Positions 20,640 to 32,705 are shown, counted from the stretch's first letter. The stretch: 64,000 nt of DNA from Dromiciops gliroides (GCF_019393635.1 NC_057867.1:2226889-2290888); one strand, 5' to 3'. Notes: generated from the sequence alone by a model not told the origin. Made by a program: numbers and translations.

Positions 20640-21085
20640 AATAATCTCTTAATGGCTAAGCTGATCTTTTCTCTCATTCTTCATCCTTCTAGACTTCTCT
20701 GTAGCATTTGATGCTGCTGATCACTCTTTCCTCCTGGATGCCTAGATGCTCTTCTCTGGATTCTTGTGATACTGCTCTCTTTTGGTTCTCTTCCTACCTG
20801 TCTCACTGCTCCTCATTCTCTCATGGGTTTGCCATTCATGTTATGACACTTAACTGTGTGTGTCCCCTAAGGCTCTGTCTTGGGCTGTGTTCTCTTCTCT
20901 CCCTACATTCTCTCACTTGGTGTCTTCCTTGCCTCCCATTAGTTCAATGATCATTTCTATGCAAGTGCCTCCCAGATCTTATTATCCAGGCTCAGCCTTT
21001 AGCCTGGCCTTCAGTCCTCTTGGACAACTTGAGCTGAATGTCCTCTAGGCAGCTCAAACTCAACACTTCCAAAACAGAAAGAACT
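20640..21085 (+). mobile_element. LINE-2 reverse transcriptase relic, sense
   Basis: GACTTCTCTGTAGCATTTGA is the L2/CR1 RT motif DFS.AFD, followed by a degraded DHS and a PKALSWAVFSSLPTFSHL segment equal to the QGSVLGPLLFS region. It ends at CTCAAACTCAACACTTCC. Frames are broken. Confidence 0.75.
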
Positions 21086-21619
21086 CAGGGGATACAGGCC
21101 TGAAATAAAGTGGTGGCCTCATGAGTAGAGAGAGCTGCCAGATGTGAGAGACTGAGGTAGAAACAATAGGATTTGGCAACTGATTGGCTATATGGGATGT
21201 AGGAGGGAAGAATGTCAAGGATACTGTCAAGGTTGCAAACCTGGGGACCTGAAAAGATGGTAGTACCCCTGCCAGAAATGGTGTGAGATGTGCTGCTGCC
21301 TCTAAAGCCTTCTCATGCTGGAAACTCCCTCCACTCCTGCAGACACTTCCTTTGACTGCTCAATTTTTCCTGGCACCTCTATTTGGGAAGAAAGATACCA
21401 ATTAGGAGGCTGCTGCCATCTTCCAGGAAAGAGTGTCTTACTTTGCTAGTTTTTCCAATTATCAAGCATTTATTTTTTCTCCTTCCCCGCTAAATTCCAT
21501 TGGAAAAAGGAAAAACTAAATCCTTGTAACAACTAGGCATAGTTAAGTCAAACCAGTTCCCACATTGGTCATGCCCATGAATGCACAGTTCATTCTGCCT
21601 GTTTTGTCTGTTGCCCTTG

Positions 21620-21990
21620 GTCATCAGCATTGGTCTTCTGGAATCATGGCTGAGCATCGCTTTAATCAGAATTCTGAACTCCTACAAATTGTTCATTTTT
21701 ATAATGTTGTTCCTATGGTATAAATTGTTCTTGTGTTTCTTCTTACTTTGCTCTGCATCAGTTTGTAGGTTTTCTTAGGCTTCTCTAAAACTGTATCTTT
21801 CATTACTAGAATTCCACTAGAGTCATGTAATATCATTTGTTTAGCCATTCCCCAATTGACAAACACTCCCTTAGTTTTAGGTTCTCTGTGGCTGCTATTT
21901 TTATATATCTTATATTTGTACACATAGGGCCTTTTCCTCTCTCTTTGATTTCTTTGGGGTATAAGCCTACTTGATAGTATTTCTGGGTCA
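21620..21990 (-). mobile_element. L1 ORF2 C-terminal fragment, antisense
   Basis: The - strand frame 22034-21699 carries EPKTKGVFVNWGMAKQMI and a DTVLEKPKKTYKLMQSK segment matching the ORF2p end. Confidence 0.6.
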
Positions 21991-22135
21991 AATTGTATGA
22001 ATGAATGCATTATTAAGGACCTACTGTGTGCCAAGCCCTGTGGATGCGAAGAGAAGAGTCAGATCATCCCTGTCCTAAAGGAGCTCCTTTTCTAATGGGA
22101 AAGACAACACTTAGGAAAGGTTTTGGCTACAAGAC
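21990..22135 (-). mobile_element. LINE-2 3' tail, antisense
   Basis: GACCTACTGTGTGCCAAGCC followed by AAGGAGCTCCTTTTCTAATG, the reverse complement of an L2 3' end. Confidence 0.6.
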
Positions 22136-22489
22136 CAATGGAAGTAAAGGTCCCATAGTCCTTAGAGTAGAGCAGCAAAGCAGGTGCTCAGGCCTATAAT
22201 TTCACTTCCACTGATAAAATCATGAGTTTCTAACATTGAGGGATTGGATAGGGTCAATGACATAGTGGCCTCTTCTTCACAGGAATAGTCTCCTTACATG
22301 AGGACTTCCAGGCCTGGTGATTTTGGGGATGCTGCCACTCCCAGGGCTCTTATGTCTATCTGCCCGATGGTGACAATCAGTCGATAGTTGTTTCTGGTGG
22401 TGCTGAGGAAGGTGGGCCCCGTTTCCCTGGTGATTGCTCCTTTCAGTAATGGCTATCAAGGCTGGGCTAGAAGCAAGGAGGGTGGTTTA

Positions 22490-22860
22490 GGGGGGAAGGG
22501 CACAGCCCCTCCAACATTTGTCATTTTCCATTTTTTGTTTGTTTTTTTTTGCGGGGCAATGGGGGTTAAGTGACTTGCCCAGGGTCACACAGCTAGTAAG
22601 TGTCAAGTGTCTGAAGCCGGATTTGAACTCAGGTACTCCTGAATCCAGGGCTGGTGCTTTATCCACTGTGCCACCTAGCCACCCCCGTCATTTTCCATTT
22701 TTGTCAGCTTTGCCAATTTGGTAGGGATGGGATGGAACCCCAGAGTTTCTTTAATCTGCATTTCTCTATTAGTGATTTGGAGCAATTTTTTTCAGGTGGC
22801 TAAGGATAGTTGGGGTTTCTTCATGTGGAGGATGGATGATGACCCCTGGTCAGAATTGCT
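22490..22860 (-). mobile_element. L1 ORF2 fragment split by a young SINE
   Basis: After the SINE, CTTTAATCTGCATTTCTCTA and TTAGTGATTTGGAGCAATTT match the antisense L1 ORF2 region also seen at 6640-6720 and 15590-15640. Confidence 0.5.
22537..22686 (-). mobile_element. Young CORE-SINE
   Basis: Antisense copy with GTCATTTTCCATTTTT repeated at about 22520-22535 and 22687-22702. Confidence 0.92.
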
Positions 22861-23560
22861 CTAGGGAGTTTTTGCTCTGGGAGGGTGCTTGAGGATTCCC
22901 CGTGTTCAATTCTGAGGGTTTATGACAAAGTAGCTAACCTGCTACCTTCACTGGTGGCAAAAATAAGAGCAAAACCACCATCAAGGAGCTGAAGTGTGGT
23001 AGAGTCAGGGAGATCACTCCTTTGGTAGATGAAGAACTGATAACAGTTGGGCAGACTGGTGAGCCTCTGGGGGCATTTAACTGCCCACCTGGCCCAGGTC
23101 ACAGACAGCATCCTCTATGGCCCAAGGAAGAAGGATGGAGTGTTATCCTTTCAAGCCTGGGGAGCATTCACCTTGGCTTTCCTCTACATGGCTGCTGCTT
23201 TAAATCAAAGGATCAGGGGTTTTAGGGCTAGAAAGGACCTCAGAAACCATCCAGACCAACCTCATTTTCCAAGAGTTTATCCAAAGGGCTTATCATTTCT
23301 CTTGGCATCGTGAACTCTGCCTTTCTTGTTCTGCAGATTGAGGACACAGGATGAGAAGTGCTGAGCTCAGGCTCAGATAGGTAGAGAGGCAGGAAGCCAT
23401 ACAGCTCCATTCAAAGCTTGGTCCATTTGCATTCCATTGGCTAGGGAGAATCTGAGCCAGCAGACTAGGAAAACAACATGGGAAGGACAGCTTAGACTTC
23501 CATTTCCAATCAGCTTGGTCGAGTGTAGCAAAGGAAAGTGAAGATCAAATAGCCACCTCT
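22861..23560. other. No gene recognised; MIR-like scrap
   Basis: An old MIR-like piece (TTTTAGGGCTAGAAAGGACC at 23219) and unassigned sequence. Confidence 0.4.
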
Positions 23561-23711
23561 TTTTTTTTTTTTTTTAGTGAGGCAATTGGGGTTAAGTGAC
23601 TTGCCCAGGGTCACACAGCTAGTAAGTGTTAAGTGTCTGAGGCTGGATTTGAACTCAGGTCCTCCTGAATCCAGGGCCGGTGCTCTACCCACTGCGCCAC
23701 CTAGCTGCCCC
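23561..23711 (-). mobile_element. Young CORE-SINE
   Basis: A T17 tract, TTAGTGAGGCAATTGGGGTT, and the CACCTAGCTGCCCC end; weakly conserved short TSD (GCCACCTCT/GCCACATCT). Confidence 0.92.
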
Positions 23712-23749
23712 ATGCCACATCTTTTGACAATAGAACATTATCCTTCTTT

Positions 23750-24010
23750 GCTGAGAAGACAAAGCTATATTTCTTCATGTTTGTTTTCAGCCTTGAGCTT
23801 CTCTGAGTGGTCTTGTCATTTTATTGCTTGTGCTCATTGTTTAGATTGTTCTCCTGGTCTCTTCATCCAAATATCCCCATATTCCTCTCAATTCCTCATC
23901 ATTTCATATTGTACGTTAATATTTCACGGCATTCACATACCATTTTGTTTAGCTGTGCCCCCAATCAATGAGCTCACACTTTGTTCCCAAGTGTTTCCAT
24001 GTACATAGCA
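23750..24010 (-). mobile_element. Diverged L1 ORF2 C-terminal fragment
   Basis: CCTCATCATTTCATATTG and CATTCACATACCATTTTGTT are diverged versions of the antisense L1 segment seen at 15200-15260. Confidence 0.45.
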
Positions 24011-24070
24011 GAACATAAAGAGAGAACAGTATATGAAACTGTGAATCTCCACTTTCTACCACTTACTTTA

Positions 24071-24221
24071 ATTATTTATTTTTTTAGTGAGGCAGTTGGG
24101 GTTAAGTGACTTGCCCAGGGTCACACAGCTAGTAAGTGTTAAGTGTCTGAGGCCGGATTTGAACTCAGGTACTCCTGACTCCAGGTCCGGTGCTCTATCC
24201 ACTGTGCCATCTAGCTTCCCC
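24071..24221 (-). mobile_element. Young CORE-SINE, left arm of an inverted SINE pair
   Basis: Antisense copy with perfect 16-bp TSD TCTACCACTTACTTTA at 24055-24070 and 24222-24237. Confidence 0.93.
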
Positions 24222-24254
24222 TCTACCACTTACTTTAAAAAGGTATGCAGCATA

Positions 24255-24400
24255 GGGGCGGCTAGGTGGTGCAGTGGATAAAGCACCGGCCCTGGATTCA
24301 GGAGTACCTGAGTTCAAATTCGGCCTCAGACACTTGACACTAGCTGTGTGACCCTGGGCAAGTCACTTAACCCCCATTGCCCTGCAAAAAAAAAAAAAAA
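24255..24400 (+). mobile_element. Young CORE-SINE, right arm of an inverted SINE pair
   Basis: Sense copy with GGGGCGGCTAGGTGGTGCAG head and A-tail. 16-bp TSD AAAGGTATGCAGCATA/AAAGGTATGCAGTATA (second copy 24401-24416). It lacks part of the CACTTACTAG segment. Confidence 0.92.
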
Positions 24401-24719
24401 AAAGGTATGCAGTATAACAAATTCCACATTGTGTTCAAAACTATCCTGCTTGCCTGTGCTCCCTTCTAAGCTTTCTTCTGTGCATGCTTTGAAATGTTTC
24501 CATTGCTCCCTTTTTTCTTTTTTCCTTTTTCTTTTTGGCAATCCTTTTGCAACTCCCCCTTAAAACCAATAGAAAAAAGTCTTGTGTCACATAAAAATAC
24601 TCAAGTAAAACAAAGACACAAAGCATCCAAGTCCAAAAATGGGTTTCTCTTTTTGCACCTTAATTCCATCATCTCCCTGTCAGGTTATGCTTCACAATCA
24701 ATCCCCTGAAGACAGGCTT

Positions 24720-25434
24720 GGCCTTAATGTTGATCAGAGTTCTTAAGTCTTTCAAAGTTGTTTTTTCTTTATGATGTTGTCTTTGTCCTGGTTCTGCTCA
24801 CTTCACTCTGCATCAGTTCATATTACCCACAATTCTCTAAAATCATCTCATTTGACATTTCTTTTTTTTGGTAATAAACATTTTTATTTATAGTTTTGGG
24901 TTCCAATTTTTATCTCTCTTTCCCTCCCACCCTTACCCCCTCCCTGAGGTAGCAAGCAATCAGATATGGGCTATATGTATATGATTAAGTAAAGCATTAC
25001 CATGTTTGTAATTTTTTTTGCAAGAAAACTTGATTAAAAGAAAAAAAATGAAAGAAAGTGAAAAATAGCATGCTGTTCCATCAATGTCAGTTCTTTCTTT
25101 GGAGATGGATAGTATGTTTTATCCATAGTTCTTTGGGATTGTCTTGGATCATTGTATTGTTGAGAATAGTCAAATCATTCACAGTTCTTCATCAAACAAT
25201 ATTGTTGTCTCTGTGTACAATGTTCTCTTGGTTCTGCTCACTTCACTACACATCAGTTCATACAAGTCTTTCCAGGCCTTTCTGAAATCATCCTGCTTGT
25301 CATTTCTTATAGTACAATAATATTCCATCACCATCATATACCACAGCTTGTTCAGCCATTCCCCAATGGATGGGCATTCCTTTGATTTCCAATTCTTAGC
25401 TGCTATATCATTTGACATTTCTTATGGTTCAATT
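24720..25434 (-). mobile_element. Older L1 3' region hosting a nested younger L1
   Basis: The older copy is seen at 24720-24863 (CCTGGTTCTGCTCACTTCAC) and resumes at 25408-25434. The younger L1 lies between. Confidence 0.7.
24864..25407 (-). mobile_element. Nested 5'-truncated L1 with perfect TSD
   Basis: 544 bp: T tract, 3' UTR and ORF2 C-terminus (open 25418-25179, WLNKLWYMMVMEYYCTIRND). Flanked by the 16-bp TSD TCATTTGACATTTCTT at 24848-24863 and 25408-25423. Confidence 0.9.
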
Positions 25435-25690
25435 GGGCAGCTAGGTGGAGAAGGGGATAGAGTGTCTGGCCCAGAGTCAGAAAGATCTGAATTCAAATCT
25501 GAACTCAGACACTTACTAGATATGTGACCCAGGGAAAATCATTTCACACTGTTTGCCTCAGTTCCTCATCTGTAAAATAAACTGGAGGAGGAAATGGCAA
25601 ACCACTTCAGGATCTCTGCCAAGAAAACCCCAAATGGGGTCACGGAGAGCCTGATACAACTAAAAATGACTAAACAACAATAACAAAATG
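25434..25690 (+). mobile_element. MAR1-like SINE (CORE-SINE with BovB/RTE-like tail), sense
   Basis: GGGCAGCTAGGTGGAG head, core, CTCATCTGTAAAATAAACTG, then AACCCCAAATGGGGTCACGG and a (AAC)n-like end. This 3' tail is typical of MAR1, a SINE family linked to BovB/RTE mobilisation. Confidence 0.8.
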
Positions 25691-27150
25691 CTGCAATAAT
25701 ATTCTATTCCATTCATATACCACGGTTTGTTCAGCTATTCTTCAATTGATTCCCCTTCAAATTCTAGTTCTTTGCTTTTCTTGTTTTTTTTTTCCTTTTA
25801 AGCCCTCCCTTGAGGATCAGTTTGTTTTGCTTGTAAGTATTGCATATGCAGTATTACCCTCCTCTTTATTCCCTTGTTGAATTTGATGTATTTCTACACC
25901 ACACTACCCATGTGTTCACCCCTCTCCTGTTTGTTTCATATACGTGATATTCATGTGATACCTAGTTCCGCCCCCCCCCCCTTCATGTTTGTATACTCTT
26001 TTTATTGTATCCTCTGGTTCTGAGAAATAACAAGTTCCATTTACTTCCTTTCCCCTTGTATACCTAGTGGATTCCTTTTCCCTTCCCTTCAGGAGGTAAT
26101 CAGTGCAGTCTTCCTATCATTACTTTACCTCCTGGTTCTGACAGATATGAGCAGCTTTCATTTAGCATTTCTTTTTTAAATCATGAGTGTCTGTGAGTAG
26201 AATGATTCTTACATTCTTTCTCTTTGTCCTGTCTTCAAGGTCAGTTGTTTTTGACACCAGATAGCTCACATTTTTGTCTGTTTTTTCAATCTTTTGATTT
26301 TGTTCTAATTTTTCTTGCTGTCTCATGGAGTCATTGATGTATGTTTGGTCTAGATTAGTTTTCAGGAAATTGGTAACTTGGGTAAAGTTGGCCATTTTCT
26401 CTTCTAAGCTGTTTATTTCTCTTCCCAATTCTTTTTTTCCAATGCTTTTTCATTTCTTGCAACATTTCTTATAGGTATTCATTTAATTCTAGTGAAAAAT
26501 CATATTTCTCCTTGAATTTGCTTTTAGTTGCTATGGAGTTACTCTTTCCTTCTGTTGGGAGATCTACAGCAATTTTTAATACTGGTCAGTGTCTTTGATT
26601 TACTCACCTCTTCAGCCTTAATTCCTGAGTCAGGGCTTTGTACTATGACAAAGCTCCACCCCATTACTGTGCTATTAGGTGGGGAAGTCTTGCCTTGGTT
26701 TCCTGCACTGACCTCTACCTCCTGGGGTTAGGACACCCCCACCTCAATCTTTGAAGTTCGAAGTGATGGATCATCAGGGCACTTTTTATATCTTTGGAGA
26801 AAATGTTAGAGAGCTGAGTTGTCCCAGTGTGTGGTGCTGGTTACTTCTTATTAATCATTACCTTGGGGCTCTCTGACCAACCCTGGAGTTTTCTTGGGGG
26901 AGCCCTCTGTTTTTTTCGCCTCTGGACCCAGAGTTTTGCAGGCTACCCATGTCTCAGTCCAGCCTCTTTGCACTGTGGGCTTCTGCTTTTTGTTGTTCAG
27001 TTGTGAGATGGAAGAAGTCACTTATAGTAGATTCTCATATTTCTTCATCATTCTTTGGTTTGGTGTGAAGTTCAGGTTCATTTGCTGGAGTAGGGGTGGG
27101 CTAGCTAGGCAGCCCATCTTGACCAGAAGTCTTCTTCTTCTTCCATTCCT
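25690..27150 (-). mobile_element. HAL1/L1-type element: ORF2-tail remnant, spacer, ORF1 relic, leader
   Basis: Plus-strand order: ORF2 C-terminal remnant (25690-25775), pyrimidine-rich spacer (about 25790-26150), ORF1 coiled-coil relic (26162-26428) and leader-like sequence to about 27150. On the - strand this is leader, ORF1, spacer, ORF2 tail. It parallels 44379-45720. Confidence 0.55.
26162..26428 (-). pseudogene. L1 ORF1p coiled-coil relic
   Basis: An 88-residue open segment with a heptad-like QEKLEQNQKIEKTDKNVS region, then TTDLEDRTKRKNVRIILL, which matches the ORF1p junction before the RRM (family motif E.RN.R..). Confidence 0.65.
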
Positions 27151-27159
27151 CATTCTTGT

Positions 27160-28800
27160 CACATGACTGCCTCAGCTCCTTTTTCTGGTCATGAATATCC
27201 TTAGGGATTCCATGAAACAGACATCACGGATGCATTCCTGAAAAAGTTGTGCATAAATTGAATTCTTAAAAATAGAATCAATTATTGTCCACTGGGGTGT
27301 GAGGGGATGAGAGATATAATGAACCATTTACAGGAACCCCTGGGGAATAACATCCTGCATTGTGACCTATGAGCAGGATTCTTTGTATGAAGTGTGCCTA
27401 TAAAGTACTGAGACTTGGAAATGAATCTCAGCACTTAGGAGCTGTCCTCCATTGCTGTTCCTCCTAACCACATAATCCGGAAGCTTAGATGAGACCTCAG
27501 CTGCAGTTATCAAGTTGTGCCCCCCCCCACCAGGAATCCTTCATCTACAACATCCTGTTGAGTCATCATCCAGTCTCTGTTTGAAGAGCACCTCCAGTGA
27601 TGGGGAGCTCACTACCTGATTAAGCAGACTGTTCAAATGTTATCCAACCTTATGTGGGACCAAAGCTATTACCTTCCAAGGACAGGCAGGATAATCCTCA
27701 TCTGTCTTTCACAAAAAAATGAGGCACGCATTTACAGATTGATCTGTCAGTGCCTCAGAAATCAGAGCCAAATGCAACCTCCCCCCCAAAAAAACCCCCA
27801 AAAAACAAAAACAAAGAAATAAGAGCCAGGACTTCTTGTTGTTGTTGTTGTAGTTGTTCCTCCTCTTCCTCATCTTTCTTCCACTTCCTTTATTGTGATT
27901 TCCTATTAGATGATGCTAACTCTCCTGTGGGGTAGGCAAGGCAAGTATTCCCGTTTTAGCAAGCTGGAGACTGAGGCTCTGAAATAAGAAGTAGCAAATG
28001 TCAGCATCAGCCATGCAAACAATACAGGGCTTCTGGCTCTAGGTCCTTTCCCCTGTTGCACCCTGTCCTCGATAGCTCCTCAGAATATCCCCTTACATTT
28101 GTATTGTGTCAAACTGGCCTTTCTTGTACTTGCTCCACCATCTAAGAGAGAAAGGGATTTAAGCCCAGAGAATGACCTTGGCCAGTTGACAGCTGCTAAA
28201 GGCATTGCCAGGAGAGAAGAGGCCAGGAGACTCTGGATGATCCTGGGAAAGAAAACTCCAAGGCCTCTGGTCTATCCTCCAGAGCTGGGGCCAAGTTGAG
28301 GAGAAAGAGCCATGCTAGTGTCAAAGCTGAGCCCCCACAAGTCATTACCAACAACTTCCCCAAAGCACATGAGGCAAGGGCCAAGAATCTTGTACAAGTT
28401 GGAATTGAGGAAGGATTTCATCCCAGCCTGCCAGCTGCTATTACCTCATTTTTCTTCCTAATCCTCTAAGACTAGAAATGATTGAGAAGGTGCCCAGCTG
28501 CATTGGTAGAGAAAGTTCTTTCCCCAGAGCTTCCTAAACTGATGGAATGGCAGCACTAGTCAAGTCAAATGCACTTTGGACTTAGGTGATCAGCTGTCGT
28601 GTTATTGTTCTAGACGGTCTGCAGCTGCTGTTGCTCCCCTCTCTTGCCCTTGTTCTAGCAGTAGGAACAGTTCAGTTGTAAAATGTGAAATGAATGGTAT
28701 GCAAGCGCATAGTGTGGGGGCATATGAGACCTAAAGCTGTTTTCGCACCCACCTGGGTCAGTGTTCTAACAACCCTTGCCAGAGGACCCCAGGCTCACAG
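27160..28800. other. No gene recognised
   Basis: A C/A-rich run at 27778-27815, a GTT/CTC microsatellite at 27835-27875, and a THER-like SINE tail near 28480-28555. The open frames show no domain. Confidence 0.4.
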
Positions 28801-28960
28801 CTGGCCTCTTATAGATAACCTCGAGTTAGAACCTGTGTAACCTTGGGTAGGTCATTGTCCCTCTGGGCTTCAGTTTCCCATCATAAGAGGGTTGCTTTAG
28901 GGTTGGTTGATACTTCTCAGGTTCCTTCAGCCTTAGATTTAGGATTTCATGACACAGAGA
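28801..28960 (+). mobile_element. Diverged MIR, sense
   Basis: TGTGTAACCTTGGGTAGGTC and TGGGCTTCAGTTTCCCATCA are the MIR core and tail. Confidence 0.55.
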
Positions 28961-29110
28961 GGGGAAGAGCCCCTTGTATAAAGAACCACTTCCATAATCA
29001 GGCCATAGTTCCTTTGCCTTCTCAAGTCTGACTAAAATGCAACATTTGGCATTTGGACAAAAGATACTTGAAGGGGATGGTAAATGTTACAGAGGCCAGA
29101 GAGTAAATAG

Positions 29111-29144
29111 TGTGTGTATTAGTGTGAGTGTGAGTGTGAGTGTG

Positions 29145-29185
<41 letters not shown>

Positions 29186-29270
29186 TGGAGACAGAGAAGG
29201 AGAGACACAGGGAGACAGAGAAAGAAAAAGAGACATCAAGAGAGGCAGACAGACAGACACACATGTAGCC
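29111..29270 (+). repeat. Compound microsatellite (TGTGAG)n(TG)n with adjoining GA-rich tract
   Basis: About five TGTGAG units, then about 17 TG units, then purine-rich AGAGAC-type repeats. Confidence 0.9.
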
Positions 29271-30179
29271 TGAACTTGACCAGGTGGGGCAGCAGCTGAG
29301 GAGGCCTGGGGTCTTTCTTTCAAACTCCATTTGGAGAATGAGCCTGAGTCAGGAGAGGGAGTGCTAACACTCATAAAAGTGAATGAAGGGCTAGAGAACT
29401 TCACTGGGGATGGCATTCATTTGTGTCCTTCCTGGAGGCCTTGATGATGGAAAGTGTTCAGAGCCCAACTGGCCCATAGATGAGGCTTCCAGCAAGCTAC
29501 CTGTGAGAATTTGGTTCTGTACAAGAGTCAGGAAGTAGAATCTCCCAGCCAGAATCTCCTGAGCAACCTCTATGGTTTGAGCCCCCTCTTTCGGGGCCCC
29601 CACCGTGTCCATTCCACTTTCATCAGGAAAACATTCCTTATTTAACACCAGCTGAAACCTGCCTCTACACAGCTTCCATTCTTTGTCCCTCTGAAGGCCC
29701 TTTCCCAAATGACCAAAATGGAATTCTGGTCTCTGGGTGCTAGATTCAATGAAATAATATCTGTAAAGGGCTTAGCACAGTGCCCGGCACATAGTAGGTG
29801 CTTAATAAATGCTCATTCCCTTCCCCTAGTCCCAAGTCTGCCCCTGTGGCATTCTTTGGACCTTCTTCTCCTTTCCCATAAAATAAGGGCTAGACCAGAT
29901 GATCACAAAGGACCCTTTCAACCCAGATAGTCTTGTGATCCCTCTCTGCTCTGACATCCCACAATTCCTTGGGAATATAATCATTTCATTACCTTTGCTG
30001 AGGGGTAAGAGGGAGAGGTGGTGGGGCAGGGGCCCAATAGTCACTGTTTGAGAGTTAGAGCAAACACCTGAAATTGTCTGGTCCAATGCTTTCATTTTTT
30101 ACAGAGGGGAGGACTCTGAGGTCTCAAGGGGGCAAGGACCACTCCAAGGTCACAATAGAGGCAAGATCCTAGCCCGATG
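29271..30179. other. No gene; MIR/L2 tail at 29740-29815
   Basis: CTTAGCACAGTGCCCGGCAC and AGGTGCTTAATAAATG mark an ancient SINE/L2 tail. A second MIR-like piece lies near 30075-30170. Confidence 0.45.
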
Positions 30180-30560
30180 CTTTGACATCCCTGGGGAATG
30201 AATCCGCGAGAAATTTGGCAGCTGGTCTCTTACACTTGGCAATTTCAGAGTTGGTGGCGGGGAGGGATTCGAATGCTCTAATCAAGACCATTCCTTGCTG
30301 ACTGTAACAGCCTTCTCTAAGTGAAATGTTTGCCCCAGTCTACCATTGAGGGCCTCTTAAAGAGAAAAATATCAACTCCCTCTAGCTACAATAAGCCTCG
30401 GAAACAATTTTGTATTAGGTAAGAGGATATTTGCTCTTTTGGCTCCTCCGGAGAAGGAGGGGGAAACGTTTGGTTTTTGTCCTTTTATATCACAGAGCTT
30501 GATTAATCTGGATTGACTTGATGTCGATGCAGCTAAACTCTCCTAATTGGAAAATTTCTG
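30180..30560. other. Candidate conserved non-coding element with homeodomain-type sites
   Basis: No recognisable repeat; AT-rich with the palindrome GATTAATC at 30501-30508 and CTAATTGG near 30543. Its texture suggests a regulatory element. Conservation untested. Confidence 0.3.
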
Positions 30561-32229
30561 GATATGGGTTTGTCCGACCCTGGGGCTAAGGTTTGCCAGG
30601 CAGTGTACAAGCAGAAACTTTCAGAGCCTGGAGGAACCTCAGAGGTCAGCTGCTCTGGCTTTGGCCTTAATCCACCTTGGGGGAACTCACTGTGGCACAC
30701 AGCCTGATGCTTTTGTTAGGAAAAGCCCACCTCGGTACTGAGTTCAAAATGCTCACTTCTTCTGTGTGCTTCTACCCACTGGTGCCGAGCAGAACTTGGC
30801 TGATCTCTCTTGGGCTAATTTTTAACTATTTCATAGAATCTGAGAGTTGGAAAAGCGCTCAGAGGTTATCCAGCGTGAAGGAGGACAGTGAGTTGTCCAA
30901 AGTCATACACTTTGGTGGTTGCTGGCCTTTGATAGCAATAAATCAGCCTCTAACTCCATAGCCATTCAGTCCCATCAGCTACTGCATAGCTGACAAGTTG
31001 TCGCTCTGCTGGCATACCTTTGGTGATGAGGAATCTACCACTTCTGAGGCAACTTGTTCCGTTTTTCAATTTTTAATTTTTTGCGGGACAATGAGGGACA
31101 ACGGTTTGCGAGGATGGAGGTATCAGGTCAGTGTTTTTTGAGGATGGGGGAGACACGGACATGTTTGTAAGCAGCTAGTAGACAAGGGTAAGTGAGAGAT
31201 TGGGGAGGACGGAGGAGGCAGTCTGCTGGAGAAGAGGGGATGGAATGGGATGGATCACTTGTACATGTAGAGGGATTGTGCTTAGAAAGGAGCAGGACCA
31301 CCTCTTTATGGGCGACAGGGGTGAAGGAGGCGGTAGTGTCAAATAGAAGAAGAAGGAGCCCCTGGCAGAGCATGTATCCCTAAGTCTTCACTACTAGGCT
31401 AAACACTCACGAGCAGTTCAGCTGCATGGCCCAGTTTGGCAGGGTCCTTCCTAAAATGTGGCCCCCAAACTGAACTCCTCTCCTGGCTCCTCCCACCTCC
31501 CTTCAGCCTCCTTTGAATTGCTGTCTCTCCCCGCTAGAATGTGGGGACTGGTTTTCTTTTTGCTTGTGTTTGCATTCCCAGCATGCAGCACACCCTAAGA
31601 TCATATTCACTTTTTTAAATGACAATGCCACATTGACTCATGTTGAACTTTCAGTTCATTAAGCTCCTCCATCTCTCCCACAAACTAATGTTTAGCCTTT
31701 CCTGTCCTGTATTTGTGTGGTTGATGTTGTTGAGCCCTAGTATATGATTCCATTTATCTCTGTTCTAGTACATTTTCCTAGATCTGGCCCATCCTCGTAG
31801 CCTGTCCAGATGTTTGTGGATACTGCCTGTACCCAAATATAGCTAACGCATTAGCTCTCTCCTCCAGCTTTGTGTCATCTGCAAGTTTGGTAAACACCAT
31901 TGCCTTTCATGCAAACCATTGATACAAATGTTGGAACTGAAGTAGGCCAAGGGGCACTGGGGTGGGAAATCCCACAATGTGTCCAAGGGACTGAGTCCAG
32001 TTTGACTGGAGTATGATGCACATGGAGGGAGTATAGTCTGAGAGAAACATTTGTGGAAAGCCTTGAGTGGCTGGATATACTCTTCTCAGCATTTTTTCCA
32101 TGTCATCTTATAAGAGTCAGGTCAAAGGATACCTGCAAAAGGCTTTTGATGCCAAAGGGTATGGGGAGAGAATCAAGGAGAGAGCTTCATGGAGGAGTTT
32201 ATACTGCTCTAGATCTTGAGAATATTTCC
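30561..32229. other. No gene recognised
   Basis: Unassigned sequence; a partial SINE-like scrap near 31075-31110 (TTGCGGGACAATGAGGGACA) and a G-rich stretch near 31185-31260. Confidence 0.4.
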
Positions 32230-32244
32230 AACAGTTGGAGTTTG

Positions 32245-32415
32245 GTTTTTTGTTGTTGTTGTTGTTGTGTTGTTTTTTGCAGGGCAATGAGGGTTAAGTG
32301 ACTTGCCCAGGGTCACACAGCTAGTAAGTGTCAAGTGTTTGAGGCCAGATTTGAACTCAGGTCCTTCTGAATCCAGGGCTGGTGCTTTATCTACTGTGCC
32401 ACCTAGCTGCCCCCA
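32245..32415 (-). mobile_element. Young CORE-SINE
   Basis: Antisense copy with a GTT-rich tail and perfect 15-bp TSD AACAGTTGGAGTTTG at 32230-32244 and 32416-32430. Confidence 0.93.
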
Positions 32416-32514
32416 AACAGTTGGAGTTTGAGTAACTGCAAGCCAGCCTGAAGTGGGGGCACATGTAGAATGGGAGTAGTGGGAAATAATCTGCATTCTC
32501 TAACCTTTTTCCAG

Positions 32515-32705
32515 GTTTGCAAAGTGCTTCCTTTTCTTGACCCTGGGCATGTCACTTCACCCTGTTTACCTCAGTTTCCTCAGCTGTCAAATGAGCTGGA
32601 GAAGGAGATGGCCAACTACTCCAGTGTTTCTGCCAAGAAAACCTCAAATGGGGTCATGGGGAATCAGATGCAACTGAAACAACAGACCAACAATCAAAGT
32701 GCAGG
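32515..32705 (+). mobile_element. MAR1-like SINE, 5'-truncated, sense
   Basis: Begins in the core (CCCTGGGCATGTCACTTCAC), then CTCAAATGGGGTCATGGGGA and CAATCAAAG at the tail. Confidence 0.7.

Noticed and set aside
29037..29416. Open frames with Thr-His or Val-Cys repeats
   Set aside because: Translation of the TG/TGTGAG microsatellite.
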